Below, one piece after another: positions 9,599 to 18,303 of a DNA stretch of 64,000 bases; positions within the stretch are counted from its first letter, which is position 1; the number at the start of each line of letters is the position of its first letter. The position numbers and the translations under genes are program-made. The stretch is from Candidatus Mnemosynella biddleae (lineage in GTDB: Archaea; Halobacteriota; Archaeoglobi; Mnemosynellales; Mnemosynellaceae), in contig MTMI02000009.1 of NCBI GenBank assembly GCA_002011165.2, positions 62,001-126,000 of the forward strand. Reading direction: 5' to 3'. A model generated the notes under the pieces. The model had not been told where the DNA came from. It was given only the letters and a program-made list of their open reading frames with translations, and did not search any database.

Positions 9599-9686
9599 CA
9601 GAGGATCTTCGGCAGAAATTCAGATAAACATTTCGCTGGTATTACGAATTTTTCGTTTTTTCATAACATAGGAAAAAAGAAAAGGG

Positions 9687-9746
9687 TTTAATAACCTTCC
9701 CGCTTCATTGAGTAAATGACATGATATATCGTTATTTTCGGGAGGT
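9687..9746 (+). promoter_or_regulatory. cdhA promoter and ribosome-binding site
   Basis: An AAAGGG-TTTAATAA element (BRE/TATA-like, TATA at 9687-9694) lies about 60 bases upstream of the cdhA TTG start. It would place transcription initiation near 9717 and leave a leader of roughly 35 bases. The leader contains a strong GGAGGT ribosome-binding site at 9741-9746, 6 bases before the TTG. The strength of this site argues for the TTG rather than a later ATG as start. Confidence 0.6.
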
Positions 9747-9752
9747 AGAAAC

Positions 9753-12128
9753 TTGAAGACGAAGTTCAACATTGAGAAGTTCGAATCACAGGGAATTTCG
9801 CTGAAAAACCTTGAGATCTTCATAGGAGAGGTTATAGAAGAAGAGGACTGGGAACCAATGGGACCCTATCCTTTTCCCTCTGCTACAGATCTAAGAGACT
9901 GGGATTTCAAGATTTTGAAGCGATACAAGCCATTCTATGCTCCTTATGATGATACATGTTCTCTCTGCACTCTTGGAAAGTGCGATCTCACTGGAAACAA
10001 GAAGGGTGCATGTGGAATTGACCTTAAAGCAACTCAGGGGAGAATAGTTCTCCTAGCCTGTGTCGTCGGGACTTCAGCACATGTCGCTCATGCACGACAT
10101 CTTTATCACGATATTGTGAAGAGGTATGGGAAAGATCTGCCGATTGATCTCGGAAGCGAGATAGAAGTTGAAGCACCTCTCACAAGATTGATTACGGGAA
10201 TAAGACCGAAAACAGTGGGAGACTTCGAGCCGGTGCTTGAGTATATAGAAGAGCAACTTGTTCAAATGGCTGACGCTCTTCATACGGGTCAGGAAGGATC
10301 TTATCTCGACTTCGAATCAAAAGCTCTTCATGTGGGAATGCTTGATTCCCTTGGAAAAGAGGTTGCCGACATCCTGCAGATCGTTGCCTTTAACTTTCCT
10401 AAAGGAGATTCGGATGTGCACCTTGTGGAAATGGGCATAGGAACGATGAGCCCAGAGAGGCCAACGATTCTGGTAATCGGTCACAATGTTCCTCCCGCCC
10501 TCGACATTGCAGATTACCTCATTGAGAATGGACTTGAAGATAAAGTGGACATAGCGGGCATCTGCTGCACTTCTCTAGACATCACAAGATACTATCCGAA
10601 TGCGAAGATTGTCGCTGCATTGAGTCATCAGATTAAAGCCATTAGAAGCGGTCTTGCGGATGTTATAGTTGTTGATGAGCAGTGCATCCGAGCCGACATC
10701 CTTGAACAGGCGAGAAGAGTGAGAGCTCCGCTAATAGCAACGATGGATAAAGCTCTTCATGGGCTTAAAGATAGAACTAACGATGACGTTGATAAAATCG
10801 TGGAAGATCTTGTGAGCGGAAAGGTTGATGGAGTTGCGATTCTCGACTCTGAAAAGATTGGAGAAGTTGCGGTGAAAGTGGCCCTCAAAGTACATGAATC
10901 GAGAAAAGACGTGAAGTCTCTTCCGAGCGATGAAGAGTTGAAGGAGCTCGTGAACAAATGCATCCACTGTAACAGATGCACTTTGGCGTGTCCGCAGAAT
11001 CTGAAAATAAGCGAAGCAAACAGAATTGCGAAAACTGGAGACCTCTCGAAGCTGAGAGAACTCTATGAAAGTTGCATCTCTTGCTTGAGGTGTGAACAAG
11101 TTTGCCCGGTGAACATCCCGATAAATGACGTTATTATGAAGGCTGCAATGCCTCTGATAAGGAACGAGAAGGGGAAGGTTCGTGCAGGAAGAGGTCCTAT
11201 CAAAGACACAGAGATTAGAAATGTTGGAGCTCCAATCGTTCTCGGAACAATACCTGGAATCATCGCTGCGATAGGATGTGATAACAATCCAAGAGGAGCT
11301 AAAGACGTGTGGCTCCTCGTTAAGGAGTTTCTAGATAGAAGATTTATCGTCACTGTTTCCGGGTGTGCTGCAATTAATCTTGGTTTGTATAAAGATGAAG
11401 ATGGAGAGACACTCTATGAAAAATATCCTGGAGAGTTTGATGCTGGAGGTCTTGTGAATGTAGGATCTTGCGTTGCAAATGCCCACATTCACGGAGCAGC
11501 CATAAAAGTTGCAAGTATTTTTGCAAGAAGGAAACTCAGAGGAAATTACGATGAAATTGCGGATTACATTTTGAACAGAGTTGGAGCTTGTGGAGTTGCA
11601 TGGGGAGCCTATTCTCAAAAAGCTGCAAGCATAGCAACTGGATTCAATAGACTTGGAGTTCCAGCTGTTGTCGGACCTCATGGAGTGAAATACAGAAGGG
11701 CATATCTGGGAAGAAGAGATCGGGAGGAGGACTGGACCCTCTACAATGCGAGAGATGGTTCAGAAGTGAGAGTGGAACCAGCTCCAGAACATCTTCTTGT
11801 TGCTGCAGAGACCATCGAGGAGGCAATTCCCTTAGTTGCGAAACTCTGCATGAGACCGAATGACACTCCACAGGGAAGGCAGATTAAACTCACTCACTAC
11901 TTAGATCTCAGCATGAAGTATCTGAAGAAGTATCCCGAGGATTGGTACCTCTTCGTGAGAAATGAAGCAGATCTTCCTTTGGCGAGAAAAGAAGAGCTCC
12001 TTAAGAGGCTTGAAGATGATTACGGATGGAAGATTGACTGGAAGACAAAGAGAATTCTTGAGGGTCCGATAAGGAAAGTGGATCCTTCTTTCGATCCGAC
12101 AAACCTTGAGAGACTCATTCGAAAGTGA
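9753..12128 (+). CDS. cdhA: Acetyl-CoA decarbonylase/synthase alpha subunit (Ni-Fe-S CO dehydrogenase)
   Basis: A 791-residue catalytic CODH subunit of the archaeal ACDS complex, oxidising CO or reducing CO2 at a Ni-4Fe-5S C-cluster. Near residue 68 a CSLCTLGKCDL cysteine cluster continues to GACGIDLKATQGR, typical of the B/D cluster region. Two inserted 4Fe-4S ferredoxin motifs, specific to archaeal CdhA, follow: CIHCNRCTLACP (about 402) and CISCLRCEQVCP (about 440). C-cluster segments include SGCAAINLGLY, VGSCVANAHIHG and GACGVAWG. TTG start supported by GGAGGT. First gene of cdhA-B-C-D-ferredoxin-E, so the whole complex is made from one transcript. Confidence 0.98.
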   Translation: MKTKFNIEKFESQGISLKNLEIFIGEVIEEEDWEPMGPYPFPSATDLRDWDFKILKRYKPFYAPYDDTCSLCTLGKCDLTGNKKGACGIDLKATQGRIVLLACVVGTSAHVAHARHLYHDIVKRYGKDLPIDLGSEIEVEAPLTRLITGIRPKTVGDFEPVLEYIEEQLVQMADALHTGQEGSYLDFESKALHVGMLDSLGKEVADILQIVAFNFPKGDSDVHLVEMGIGTMSPERPTILVIGHNVPPALDIADYLIENGLEDKVDIAGICCTSLDITRYYPNAKIVAALSHQIKAIRSGLADVIVVDEQCIRADILEQARRVRAPLIATMDKALHGLKDRTNDDVDKIVEDLVSGKVDGVAILDSEKIGEVAVKVALKVHESRKDVKSLPSDEELKELVNKCIHCNRCTLACPQNLKISEANRIAKTGDLSKLRELYESCISCLRCEQVCPVNIPINDVIMKAAMPLIRNEKGKVRAGRGPIKDTEIRNVGAPIVLGTIPGIIAAIGCDNNPRGAKDVWLLVKEFLDRRFIVTVSGCAAINLGLYKDEDGETLYEKYPGEFDAGGLVNVGSCVANAHIHGAAIKVASIFARRKLRGNYDEIADYILNRVGACGVAWGAYSQKAASIATGFNRLGVPAVVGPHGVKYRRAYLGRRDREEDWTLYNARDGSEVRVEPAPEHLLVAAETIEEAIPLVAKLCMRPNDTPQGRQIKLTHYLDLSMKYLKKYPEDWYLFVRNEADLPLARKEELLKRLEDDYGWKIDWKTKRILEGPIRKVDPSFDPTNLERLIRK

Positions 12129-12138
12129 GGTGGTGAAG

Positions 12139-12660
12139 ATGGAGACTCCATATGACATAGGAAACATCCCGGGACCAAAGATGGCAAGAGTTGTAACGCC
12201 AGAGGAGTTTGTGAAGCAGTTCAAAAAGGCAAAGAAACCCCTTCTAATTGTTGGCTCTGAGATCTCCCAAGAGGAACTGAGAAAGAGAGTTGAAAAGCTC
12301 ATAGATCTCGGAATCACAACAGTTGCAACTGGAGGGAGTATAAGGTATTTCGTAGAAGATGGATATGATGAGAAAGTTGAAGTGGCAGTTCTCCACGAAC
12401 TCACGAATATGCTCTTGGATGAGAACTGGAAGGGATTTGATGGAGAGGGAAACTATGACTTCGTGATCTTCCTTGGAATAACCTACTATCTGGCGTCTCA
12501 AATGCTCTCTGCTTTGAAGAACTTTGCTCCTCATATCAAAACCGCATCCATAGAGAGATATTATCATCCAAATGCAGATATCTCCTTCAAAAATCAGTTC
12601 AAGGATGAAAAATTCTTCCAGATGGTTGATGAAATAATTGATAAGATAGGAGAGGAGTGA
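12139..12660 (+). CDS. cdhB: Acetyl-CoA decarbonylase/synthase epsilon subunit
   Basis: About 173 residues. CdhB pairs with CdhA in the alpha2-epsilon2 CODH subcomplex and is proposed to bind FAD or assist electron transfer. Recognised by the N-terminal METPYDIGNIPGPKMARVV, then KKPLLIVGSEI and TTVATGGSIRYF, a Rossmann-like fold related to transhydrogenase domain III. ATG 12139-12141 is preferred over the longer frame from 12106 because GAGGTGG precedes it and the upstream part overlaps cdhA without homology. Its stop overlaps the possible GTG start of cdhC. Confidence 0.95.
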   Translation: METPYDIGNIPGPKMARVVTPEEFVKQFKKAKKPLLIVGSEISQEELRKRVEKLIDLGITTVATGGSIRYFVEDGYDEKVEVAVLHELTNMLLDENWKGFDGEGNYDFVIFLGITYYLASQMLSALKNFAPHIKTASIERYYHPNADISFKNQFKDEKFFQMVDEIIDKIGEE

Positions 12661-12662
12661 AA

Positions 12663-14048
12663 ATGGCTGAATTACCGGTTGAAATAGGACCGATGTATGA
12701 AGGGGAGAGAATCAGAGCAAAGCAGATGTACGTTGAGTTTGGAGGCCCTAAAGCTATTGGCGCAGAGCTTGTTCAAGCGAGAAGCATGGAAGAGGTGGAA
12801 GATGGAAAAATAGAGATCATAGGACCCGATTTGAATGAAATGGAAGAGGGCGGATCCTATCCGCTTGGAATTCTCATAGAGGTGGCTGGGAAGGACATTG
12901 AAAAAGATCTGGAAGGAGTAATTGAGAGAAGAATTCATGAATTCACCAACTACATTCAAGGGGTGATGCATCTTAATCAGAGAGATGACATATGGATAAG
13001 AATAAGTAAAGAAGCATACGGTAAAGGTTTGAACTCTTTGAAAATTATTGGAGAAGCTCTTCTTAGGCTGTTCAAAGCAGAACTGAGCTTCATAGAGAAG
13101 ATGCAAATAACTTTCTACACAGATCCGAAGAAAGTTGAGGAGTTCGTTGAGTTTGCAAGAAATGTTTATAATGAAAGAGATGCGAGAGCGAGGACTCTCT
13201 CAGAAGAGGATGTCGAAGAATTCTATAATTGTGTCCTCTGTCAATCCTTTGCACCGCAACATGTGTGCACGATTACGCCAGATAGAATTTCCCTATGCGG
13301 AGCAATTTCGTGGTTCGATGCAAGAGCAGCTGCAAGAGTTGATCCGCATGGTCCAATTTCGAGATGCGAAAAGGGCGAACTCCTCGATCCGACTGTATAT
13401 GAATACAGCGGAGTTAATGAAGCTTCAAAAGAGAAATCTGGAGGTGCAATTCAGAGAGTCTTTCTGCACAGCATGTTCGGATATCCTCACACTTCATGCG
13501 GTTGTTTCGAAGCCCTAGCTTTCTACATTCCCGAAGTTGACGGAATAGGAATTGTTGACAGAGATTACACAGGAGATACTCCATTTGGGATTCCTTTCAG
13601 CAGAATGGCAGGTCAAGCAGGAGGAGGAGTTCAGGTTGAGGGACTTGTAGGAATGGCAATAGAATATCTTCGAAGTCCGAAGTTCTTCATAGCAGATGGA
13701 GGAATTAGAAGAGTGGTTTGGATGCCCTCCAAAGTGAAGGAAGAAGTAAAGGATGCCATTCCAGAAGATCTCTATGATAAAATTGCAACTGAAAAAGATG
13801 CTGTAGATCTCGAGAGTTTGAAAAAGTTCCTTCAAGAAAAAGGACATCCTGTGGTTGAACGCTGGAAAGAAATGGAAGAAGAAGAGGTCGAGGAAGAGAT
13901 TGCTGAGGCAGAAACAACTCAAATTGCTCAGATTCCAGCTCAGGTCAGTGGAATGACGATTCCGCTGGGAGGAGGAATGAAGATTATTCTAGAAAACGCA
14001 AAGATCCATATAGACAAGGTGATTATCCGGAGGAAGGAGAAAGAATGA
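12663..14048 (+). CDS. cdhC: Acetyl-CoA decarbonylase/synthase beta subunit (acetyl-CoA synthase)
   Basis: Forms or cleaves acetyl-CoA at the Ni-Ni-4Fe-4S A-cluster. Numbering from ATG 12663, the A-cluster ligands are Cys190 and Cys193 (NCVLCQSF), with Cys279-Gly-Cys281 (TSCGCFEA) further on, as in archaeal ACS. Other conserved segments are ISLCGAISWFDARAA, DRDYTGDTPFGIPFS, GQAGGGVQVEGL and FFIADGGIRRVVWMP. Length (about 461) is that of the archaeal subunit, which lacks the bacterial N-terminal CODH-binding domain. A Glu-rich linker precedes the final MTIPLGGGMKIILENAK segment. The 3' end overlaps cdhD by ATGA. Confidence 0.98.
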   Translation: MAELPVEIGPMYEGERIRAKQMYVEFGGPKAIGAELVQARSMEEVEDGKIEIIGPDLNEMEEGGSYPLGILIEVAGKDIEKDLEGVIERRIHEFTNYIQGVMHLNQRDDIWIRISKEAYGKGLNSLKIIGEALLRLFKAELSFIEKMQITFYTDPKKVEEFVEFARNVYNERDARARTLSEEDVEEFYNCVLCQSFAPQHVCTITPDRISLCGAISWFDARAAARVDPHGPISRCEKGELLDPTVYEYSGVNEASKEKSGGAIQRVFLHSMFGYPHTSCGCFEALAFYIPEVDGIGIVDRDYTGDTPFGIPFSRMAGQAGGGVQVEGLVGMAIEYLRSPKFFIADGGIRRVVWMPSKVKEEVKDAIPEDLYDKIATEKDAVDLESLKKFLQEKGHPVVERWKEMEEEEVEEEIAEAETTQIAQIPAQVSGMTIPLGGGMKIILENAKIHIDKVIIRRKEKE

Positions 14049-15229
14049 AGAAAGAAGAGATGAGAATTCCTAAGCTCGTAATTGATGCACTCGACTGGCT
14101 GGAAGATTTGAAAGATGTCGAGGAGATCGAGCTTGAAAATGTGACAATAGATGTAAAAAACGGGATCATAGAGATTTCCGCTCCCACACTACTTCCGGCA
14201 ATGATAGAAAGAGAAGAGATAATGAAACCGGAGATTAAAATCCCAGAGTACGTCCCGTTCTCCCATGAGTGGCCGAATTCAATAGAGGAAATTCAGCTTG
14301 GAGCAACAAAAGAGGAAGGGGGAACAAGGAAGAAAATCTTCAGAATTGGTGGGGAGACTGGAATGCCATTCTACCCAGGAAGTGAGATGAAAAACAGACC
14401 TCTAGTGACTTTCGATGTTTTCGACATGCCTCCTCCACTTCCAAAGGCAATAAGAGAACATTTCGAAGATGTAATGGAGGATCCGGTTGCATGGGCAAGA
14501 AGAGGTCTTGAGCTTGGAGCAAATCTCGTAACGATTCATCTTGTTTCAACTGATCCCAGAACGATGAACAGAGCTCCAGAAGAGGCTGCTGAAACAGTTA
14601 GAGAGCTTCTGGACAACATTGATGTCCCTATTGTCATTGGAGGAAGCGGAAATCCGGAAAAGGATCCTCTGGTCCTTGAAGCCTGTGCGAGAACTGCGAA
14701 AGGAGAGAGATGTATTCTTGCTTCTGCAACTCTAGATATAGATTACGAGAGAATCGCTAAAGCTGCGATAGAAAACAATCATGTTGTTCTCGCGTGGACT
14801 TCCATTGACATCAATCAGCAGAAGGAGTTGAATCGAAAACTTCTGAATCTCGGGTTGAGAAGAGACCAACTCGTAATGGATCCAACTACCGCAGTTCTTG
14901 GATACGGAATTGAATACACAATTTCGGTGATGCAAAGGATGAGACTCGAAGGGCTCAGAGGAGATAAAGAAATATCTTTCCCCATGTCATCCGGAACAAC
15001 CAACGCCTGGGGTGCAAGAGAGGCGTGGATGAAAAGAGAGGACTGGGGAGACAGAATGTTGAGAGGTCCTCTGTGGGAGACTATTACTGGAATTACAATG
15101 CTTCTTTGCGGTGTCGATCTCTTTATGATGCTTCATCCGAGATCAGTTCAAACTCTTCAAAACGTCATAGATCAACTAAGTAAAATAGCTGAAAAAGGAG
15201 TTGAATACGAAAACTGGGTAACGATGTGA
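14045..15229 (+). CDS. cdhD: Acetyl-CoA decarbonylase/synthase delta subunit (corrinoid Fe-S protein small subunit)
   Basis: A 394-residue TIM-barrel subunit pairing with CdhE to form the corrinoid iron-sulfur protein that passes the methyl group between tetrahydromethanopterin and the A-cluster. It has PFSHEWPNSIEEIQLG, RIGGETGMPFYPGSEMKNRP, PVVTF-like strand segments, WARRGLELGANLVTIHL, and VIGGSGNPEKDPLVLEACA. C-terminal segments include MDPTTAVLGYGIEYTISVMQ and SFPMSSGTTNAWGAREAW. It overlaps cdhC by 4 bases and is followed after 4 bases by the small ferredoxin. Confidence 0.97.
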   Translation: MKKEEMRIPKLVIDALDWLEDLKDVEEIELENVTIDVKNGIIEISAPTLLPAMIEREEIMKPEIKIPEYVPFSHEWPNSIEEIQLGATKEEGGTRKKIFRIGGETGMPFYPGSEMKNRPLVTFDVFDMPPPLPKAIREHFEDVMEDPVAWARRGLELGANLVTIHLVSTDPRTMNRAPEEAAETVRELLDNIDVPIVIGGSGNPEKDPLVLEACARTAKGERCILASATLDIDYERIAKAAIENNHVVLAWTSIDINQQKELNRKLLNLGLRRDQLVMDPTTAVLGYGIEYTISVMQRMRLEGLRGDKEISFPMSSGTTNAWGAREAWMKREDWGDRMLRGPLWETITGITMLLCGVDLFMMLHPRSVQTLQNVIDQLSKIAEKGVEYENWVTM

Positions 15230-15233
15230 TTCC

Positions 15234-15692
15234 ATGTCTCTTCCTTCAGCTTACGAGATTTACAAGTATTTACCAAAGAAAAACTGTGGAAAATGTAGCC
15301 AGAAGAGCTGTATGGCGTTTGCAATGGCTCTAAGAGAGGGCAAGGCATCTATCGAAGATTGTGAACTTCTGATGTCTCCAAAATATCTAAGAGAGAGACT
15401 ATTTCTCAAAGAGATGCTCGGAGATACAGGAAGAGTCTTAGAAACAAGATTGAAGATTTACGAAGAGAAGTGCATCGGATGTGGCAATTGTGTGATTTCA
15501 TGCCCAGTAAACGTCTCACAAGATCTCAATGTTGCGGGAGGAAGAGGCCCTCAAAAACCAGTTACGCTGAGAATAAAGAATGGAAAGGTTGTAGAATGGG
15601 ATTTGACTCTCTGCAGAAGGTTTGAAACTCCAAAGCAATACTGTAATGTTTGTGTTGAGAACTGCCCTAGAAAGGCTTTAGAATTTGTGTGA
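15234..15692 (+). CDS. Ferredoxin with CdhE-type N-terminal Fe-S domain
   Basis: A 152-residue protein between cdhD and cdhE. Residues 1-45 resemble the N-terminal Fe-S domain of the adjacent CdhE: YKYLPKKNCGKCSQKSCMAFA here and YKMLPGDNCGECGEETCMAFA there share the Cys spacing. A 4Fe-4S motif follows (CIGCGNCVISCP, about residues 80-92). A second, looser Cys set near the C-terminus (CRRFETPKQYCNVCVENCP) may hold another cluster. Probably an electron carrier for reductive activation of the corrinoid protein or for CODH; this role is inferred from position. Homologous small ferredoxins occur in other archaeal cdh operons. Confidence 0.85.
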   Translation: MSLPSAYEIYKYLPKKNCGKCSQKSCMAFAMALREGKASIEDCELLMSPKYLRERLFLKEMLGDTGRVLETRLKIYEEKCIGCGNCVISCPVNVSQDLNVAGGRGPQKPVTLRIKNGKVVEWDLTLCRRFETPKQYCNVCVENCPRKALEFV

Positions 15693-15701
15693 GGTGTGAA
15701 A

Positions 15702-17045
15702 ATGGCGAGAAAGTCTCCTCTTGAAGTTTACAAAATGCTCCCGGGAGATAACTGTGGGGAATGTGGAGAAGAGACGTGCATGGCCTTTGCCTCAAAGCTC
15801 ATAGATAGAGATGCAAAGATTGAGGATTGTCCGAGACTGAAAGGAAAGAAAAAGGAGAAGCTTATCGAATATCTGACCCCTCCAGTCAGAGAAGTGAAGA
15901 TTGGAGATAGGACGATAGGGGGAGAAGAGGTAATTTACAGGCATGAGCTTACTTATTTCAATCCCACTGCCTATTTCGTTGCAATCTCGGATAACGATCC
16001 TTCGTTAGAGGAAAGAGCTCGGAAAGTGAAAAGCTTTGTTATGGAGAGATTTAAAACCGATTTAAAGTTCGATGGAATAGCAATAAGGAACAAAAGCGGA
16101 GATCCTGAGATCTTCAAAGAGGCTGTTGAAAAAGTGATGGAGATAGAGATGCCAATGATTCTGTGCTCCTTTAATCCAGAGGTAATCGAGCGTGCTCTAG
16201 AAGTTTCTTCTCAAAAAAGACCCCTCATTTATGGCGCAATCGATGAGAACCTCGAGGAGATGTGCGCTCTTGCAACTAACTATGAGTGTCCTCTTGCTGT
16301 TATTTCCTCAGATTTGAGGAAACTCTGGGAACTCTCAACAATTGCAACTGGAAGCGGAGTTCCTTCCATCGTTCTCGACCCTGTGACCGATTCTCTCAAC
16401 ATGAGGGGGACTCTAAATAGAATCGTCGAGATTAGACACCAAGCTATCGAAAAAAGAGCAGATCCTTTCAGATGGCCCATACTTGGAGTCCCTGCAGCTT
16501 CATGGCTTGTGGAAGGAAACGGATACTGGGAAGAAGCTGTAACAGCTGCAATTCTCCAAAATAGATTCGTGGATGCGATGATTCTGAATACTATTGAGAC
16601 TTGGGCAATTCTCCCGCTTCTGACGCTAAGACAGAATATTTATACAGATCCGAGATTTCCAGCAAGAGTCGAACCAGGAGTAAGGGAAATAGGCTCACCA
16701 AATGATGAATCTCCCGTGCTTCTCACAACGAATTTTGCTTTAACATATTATGCAGTCGAAGGGGACGTCGAAGGAAAGCTTGACTGTTACATTATAGTCG
16801 CAGATACAGAGGGTTTGGCGGTTGAGCCATCCATTGCAGGAGGAAAACTAAGAGCAAGTGATGTTGCTGAGATTATAAAAGAGAATAAATTAGAGGAGAG
16901 AGTCAAACACAAGAAGCTCATTATACCCGGAGCTGCTGCTAGAATGAGAGGAGATCTTGAAGATTCCACTGGATGGGAGGTGCTTGTTGGTCCAAAGGAT
17001 TCCTCGGGTATCGTGGATTTCGTTGAAAAACATTGGAAAAAGTGA
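15702..17045 (+). CDS. cdhE: Acetyl-CoA decarbonylase/synthase gamma subunit (corrinoid Fe-S protein large subunit)
   Basis: About 447 residues. The N-terminal domain has the 4Fe-4S ligands NCGECGEETC followed by a Cys about 18 residues later (IEDCPRL). A TIM barrel follows, and the C-terminal domain binds cobalamin (GPKDSSGIVDFVEKHW at the end). Methyl transfer subunit of ACDS. ATG 15702 follows GAGGTGTGAAA; an alternative GTG at 15696 would add two residues. Last gene of the cdh operon; thiL begins 26 bases later and may be co-transcribed. Confidence 0.97.
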   Translation: MARKSPLEVYKMLPGDNCGECGEETCMAFASKLIDRDAKIEDCPRLKGKKKEKLIEYLTPPVREVKIGDRTIGGEEVIYRHELTYFNPTAYFVAISDNDPSLEERARKVKSFVMERFKTDLKFDGIAIRNKSGDPEIFKEAVEKVMEIEMPMILCSFNPEVIERALEVSSQKRPLIYGAIDENLEEMCALATNYECPLAVISSDLRKLWELSTIATGSGVPSIVLDPVTDSLNMRGTLNRIVEIRHQAIEKRADPFRWPILGVPAASWLVEGNGYWEEAVTAAILQNRFVDAMILNTIETWAILPLLTLRQNIYTDPRFPARVEPGVREIGSPNDESPVLLTTNFALTYYAVEGDVEGKLDCYIIVADTEGLAVEPSIAGGKLRASDVAEIIKENKLEERVKHKKLIIPGAAARMRGDLEDSTGWEVLVGPKDSSGIVDFVEKHWKK

Positions 17046-17071
17046 TATAGAAGATCTGCAAATTTAATCAC

Positions 17072-17992
17072 GTGAAGCTCGGAGATATAGGTGAGAGAGA
17101 AGCGATTAAGTTAGTTCTTTCGATCATCAAAGACGTGAACGACGCTTTTGTTCCTGCAGGAGAGGATGACTGCGCAGTTGTTGAACTTGGAGAGGATCTG
17201 CTAGTGATAACCACAGATATGGTAATGAAGTCCACCGACTTTCCGGAGGGCTCCTCATATTTTCAAATGGGATGGAAAAGCGTTGCTGTGAATCTCTCTG
17301 ATATTGCCTCTACAGGAACGATTCCTCTGTGCTTCGTTGCCTCAGTAGCTCTTCCTTCTGAGACCGATGTAGAAGACTTCAAAGATCTTTTTAAAGGCAT
17401 GAAGGAGTGTTGTAAGAAGTATTCCATGAATTTCATCGGAGGAGACATGAACGAAGCAGATGAACTTATAGTGTCTGGATGCGCTCTCGGAATTTCAAAA
17501 AAGGGGCAACTCCTCCTCAGGAGAGGTGCAAGACCAGGAGATCTCCTCTGTGTTACCGGAACACTGGGAAAAGGAGCAGCATCTCTCATACTGAGAAATC
17601 TCGAAAAACTGAACATGGTAAGTCCAAGAGTTTTCGAGGGAATTAAAATAGCAAAAAGTGGGGTTGCTACAGCCATGACAGATATTAGCGACTCTTTAGC
17701 AATCTCGGTTCATGAAATCTGTGAGATGAGTGAAGTTGGCGCCAGAATTTATGCAGAGAAAATTCCGATTGACGAAGAGGCTATGAAACTTGAGAATCCA
17801 CTTGAACTCGCTCTTTTTGGAGGAGATGAATACGAACTGCTTTTCACTATAAAGAGAGATCGTGTGAGGGAGATAGAAAGCATTAAATTCACTATCATCG
17901 GAGAGATAACTAAGAACGGAGTTGAACTTGTGAAAGGAGGTAAAGTGGAGAGACTCGAAAAAAGAGGTTATGAACACCTTACTCAGCTTTAA
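17072..17992 (+). CDS. thiL: Thiamine-monophosphate kinase
   Basis: A 306-residue AIR synthase/PurM-fold ATPase converting thiamine phosphate to thiamine diphosphate. It starts with GTG (KLGDIGEREAIK). Conserved ThiL segments: PAGEDDCAVV (Mg/ATP-binding Asp pair), LVITTDMVMKSTDFP, MGWKSVAVNLSDIASTG, NFIGGDMNEADE, RRGARPGDLLCVTGTLGKG, and the C-terminal ALFGGDEYELLFT. It follows cdhE closely; no functional link to Cdh is evident. Its last 14 bases overlap the tail of the convergent rpo12 gene. Confidence 0.96.
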   Translation: MKLGDIGEREAIKLVLSIIKDVNDAFVPAGEDDCAVVELGEDLLVITTDMVMKSTDFPEGSSYFQMGWKSVAVNLSDIASTGTIPLCFVASVALPSETDVEDFKDLFKGMKECCKKYSMNFIGGDMNEADELIVSGCALGISKKGQLLLRRGARPGDLLCVTGTLGKGAASLILRNLEKLNMVSPRVFEGIKIAKSGVATAMTDISDSLAISVHEICEMSEVGARIYAEKIPIDEEAMKLENPLELALFGGDEYELLFTIKRDRVREIESIKFTIIGEITKNGVELVKGGKVERLEKRGYEHLTQL

Positions 17993-18131
17993 CTCTTCGA
18001 ACTCTTCCCACTGGAATTTTCATCCAGATCCTTCCACCACAGTAATCACATCTCTTAACCAAAGTTTGGCCTCCTTTCTTTTCGATGACATTTTCTTGAA
18101 TTCTCTTGCAGTAAATACACTTATAAGGCAA
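17979..18131 (-). CDS. rpoP: DNA-directed RNA polymerase subunit Rpo12 (RpoP)
   Basis: A 50-residue zinc-ribbon protein. PYKCIYCKRI at the start and RCDYCGGRIWMKIP followed by RRVKAE at the end match the archaeal RNAP P subunit pattern (CxxC, about 20 residues, CxYCGxRI, then a basic tail ending RRVKA). The start is taken as TTG 18129-18131, because AGGAGG lies 9 bases upstream and this gives the family's normal length. A longer reading from TTG 18173 would add 14 basic residues and overlap the preceding small gene. In many archaea this gene sits beside rpl37ae, which is not visible here. Confidence 0.88.
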   Translation of the reverse strand: MPYKCIYCKRIQENVIEKKGGQTLVKRCDYCGGRIWMKIPVGRVRRVKAE

Positions 18132-18144
18132 TTTCCTCAACCTC

Positions 18145-18303
18145 CTACTCAACGATTTCCTTCCAGTTCTCAATCATCTCCTTAGTTATGATTTTTATAC
18201 CTTTCTCTTTTGCTCTCTCCTCCAAACTTCTTCTTACGATTCCTCTAACTGAAGATGGTAATTTCATAAGAGCTTTCTCTGCATCTTCATCCCAGAGAAT
18301 CAT
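18145..18303 (-). CDS. Small PCP_red-domain-like protein, 52 residues
   Basis: Short ORF between top6A and rpo12, starting with an ATG that overlaps the top6A stop as ATGA. It translates to 52 residues beginning [19 protein letters not shown] and continuing with [13 protein letters not shown] and [10 protein letters not shown]. The pattern (Trp-Asp, Leu-x-Lys-hydrophobic-Pro, VRR, ExxAxEKG, ITxExh) matches the proto-chlorophyllide reductase 57 kDa-subunit C-terminal domain (PCP_red). That domain also occurs as isolated small archaeal proteins of unknown role. Function unknown; overlap on one side and a 13-base gap before rpo12 suggest co-translation with both neighbours. Confidence 0.75.
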   Translation of the reverse strand: MILWDEDAEKALMKLPSSVRGIVRRSLEERAKEKGIKIITKEMIENWKEIVE

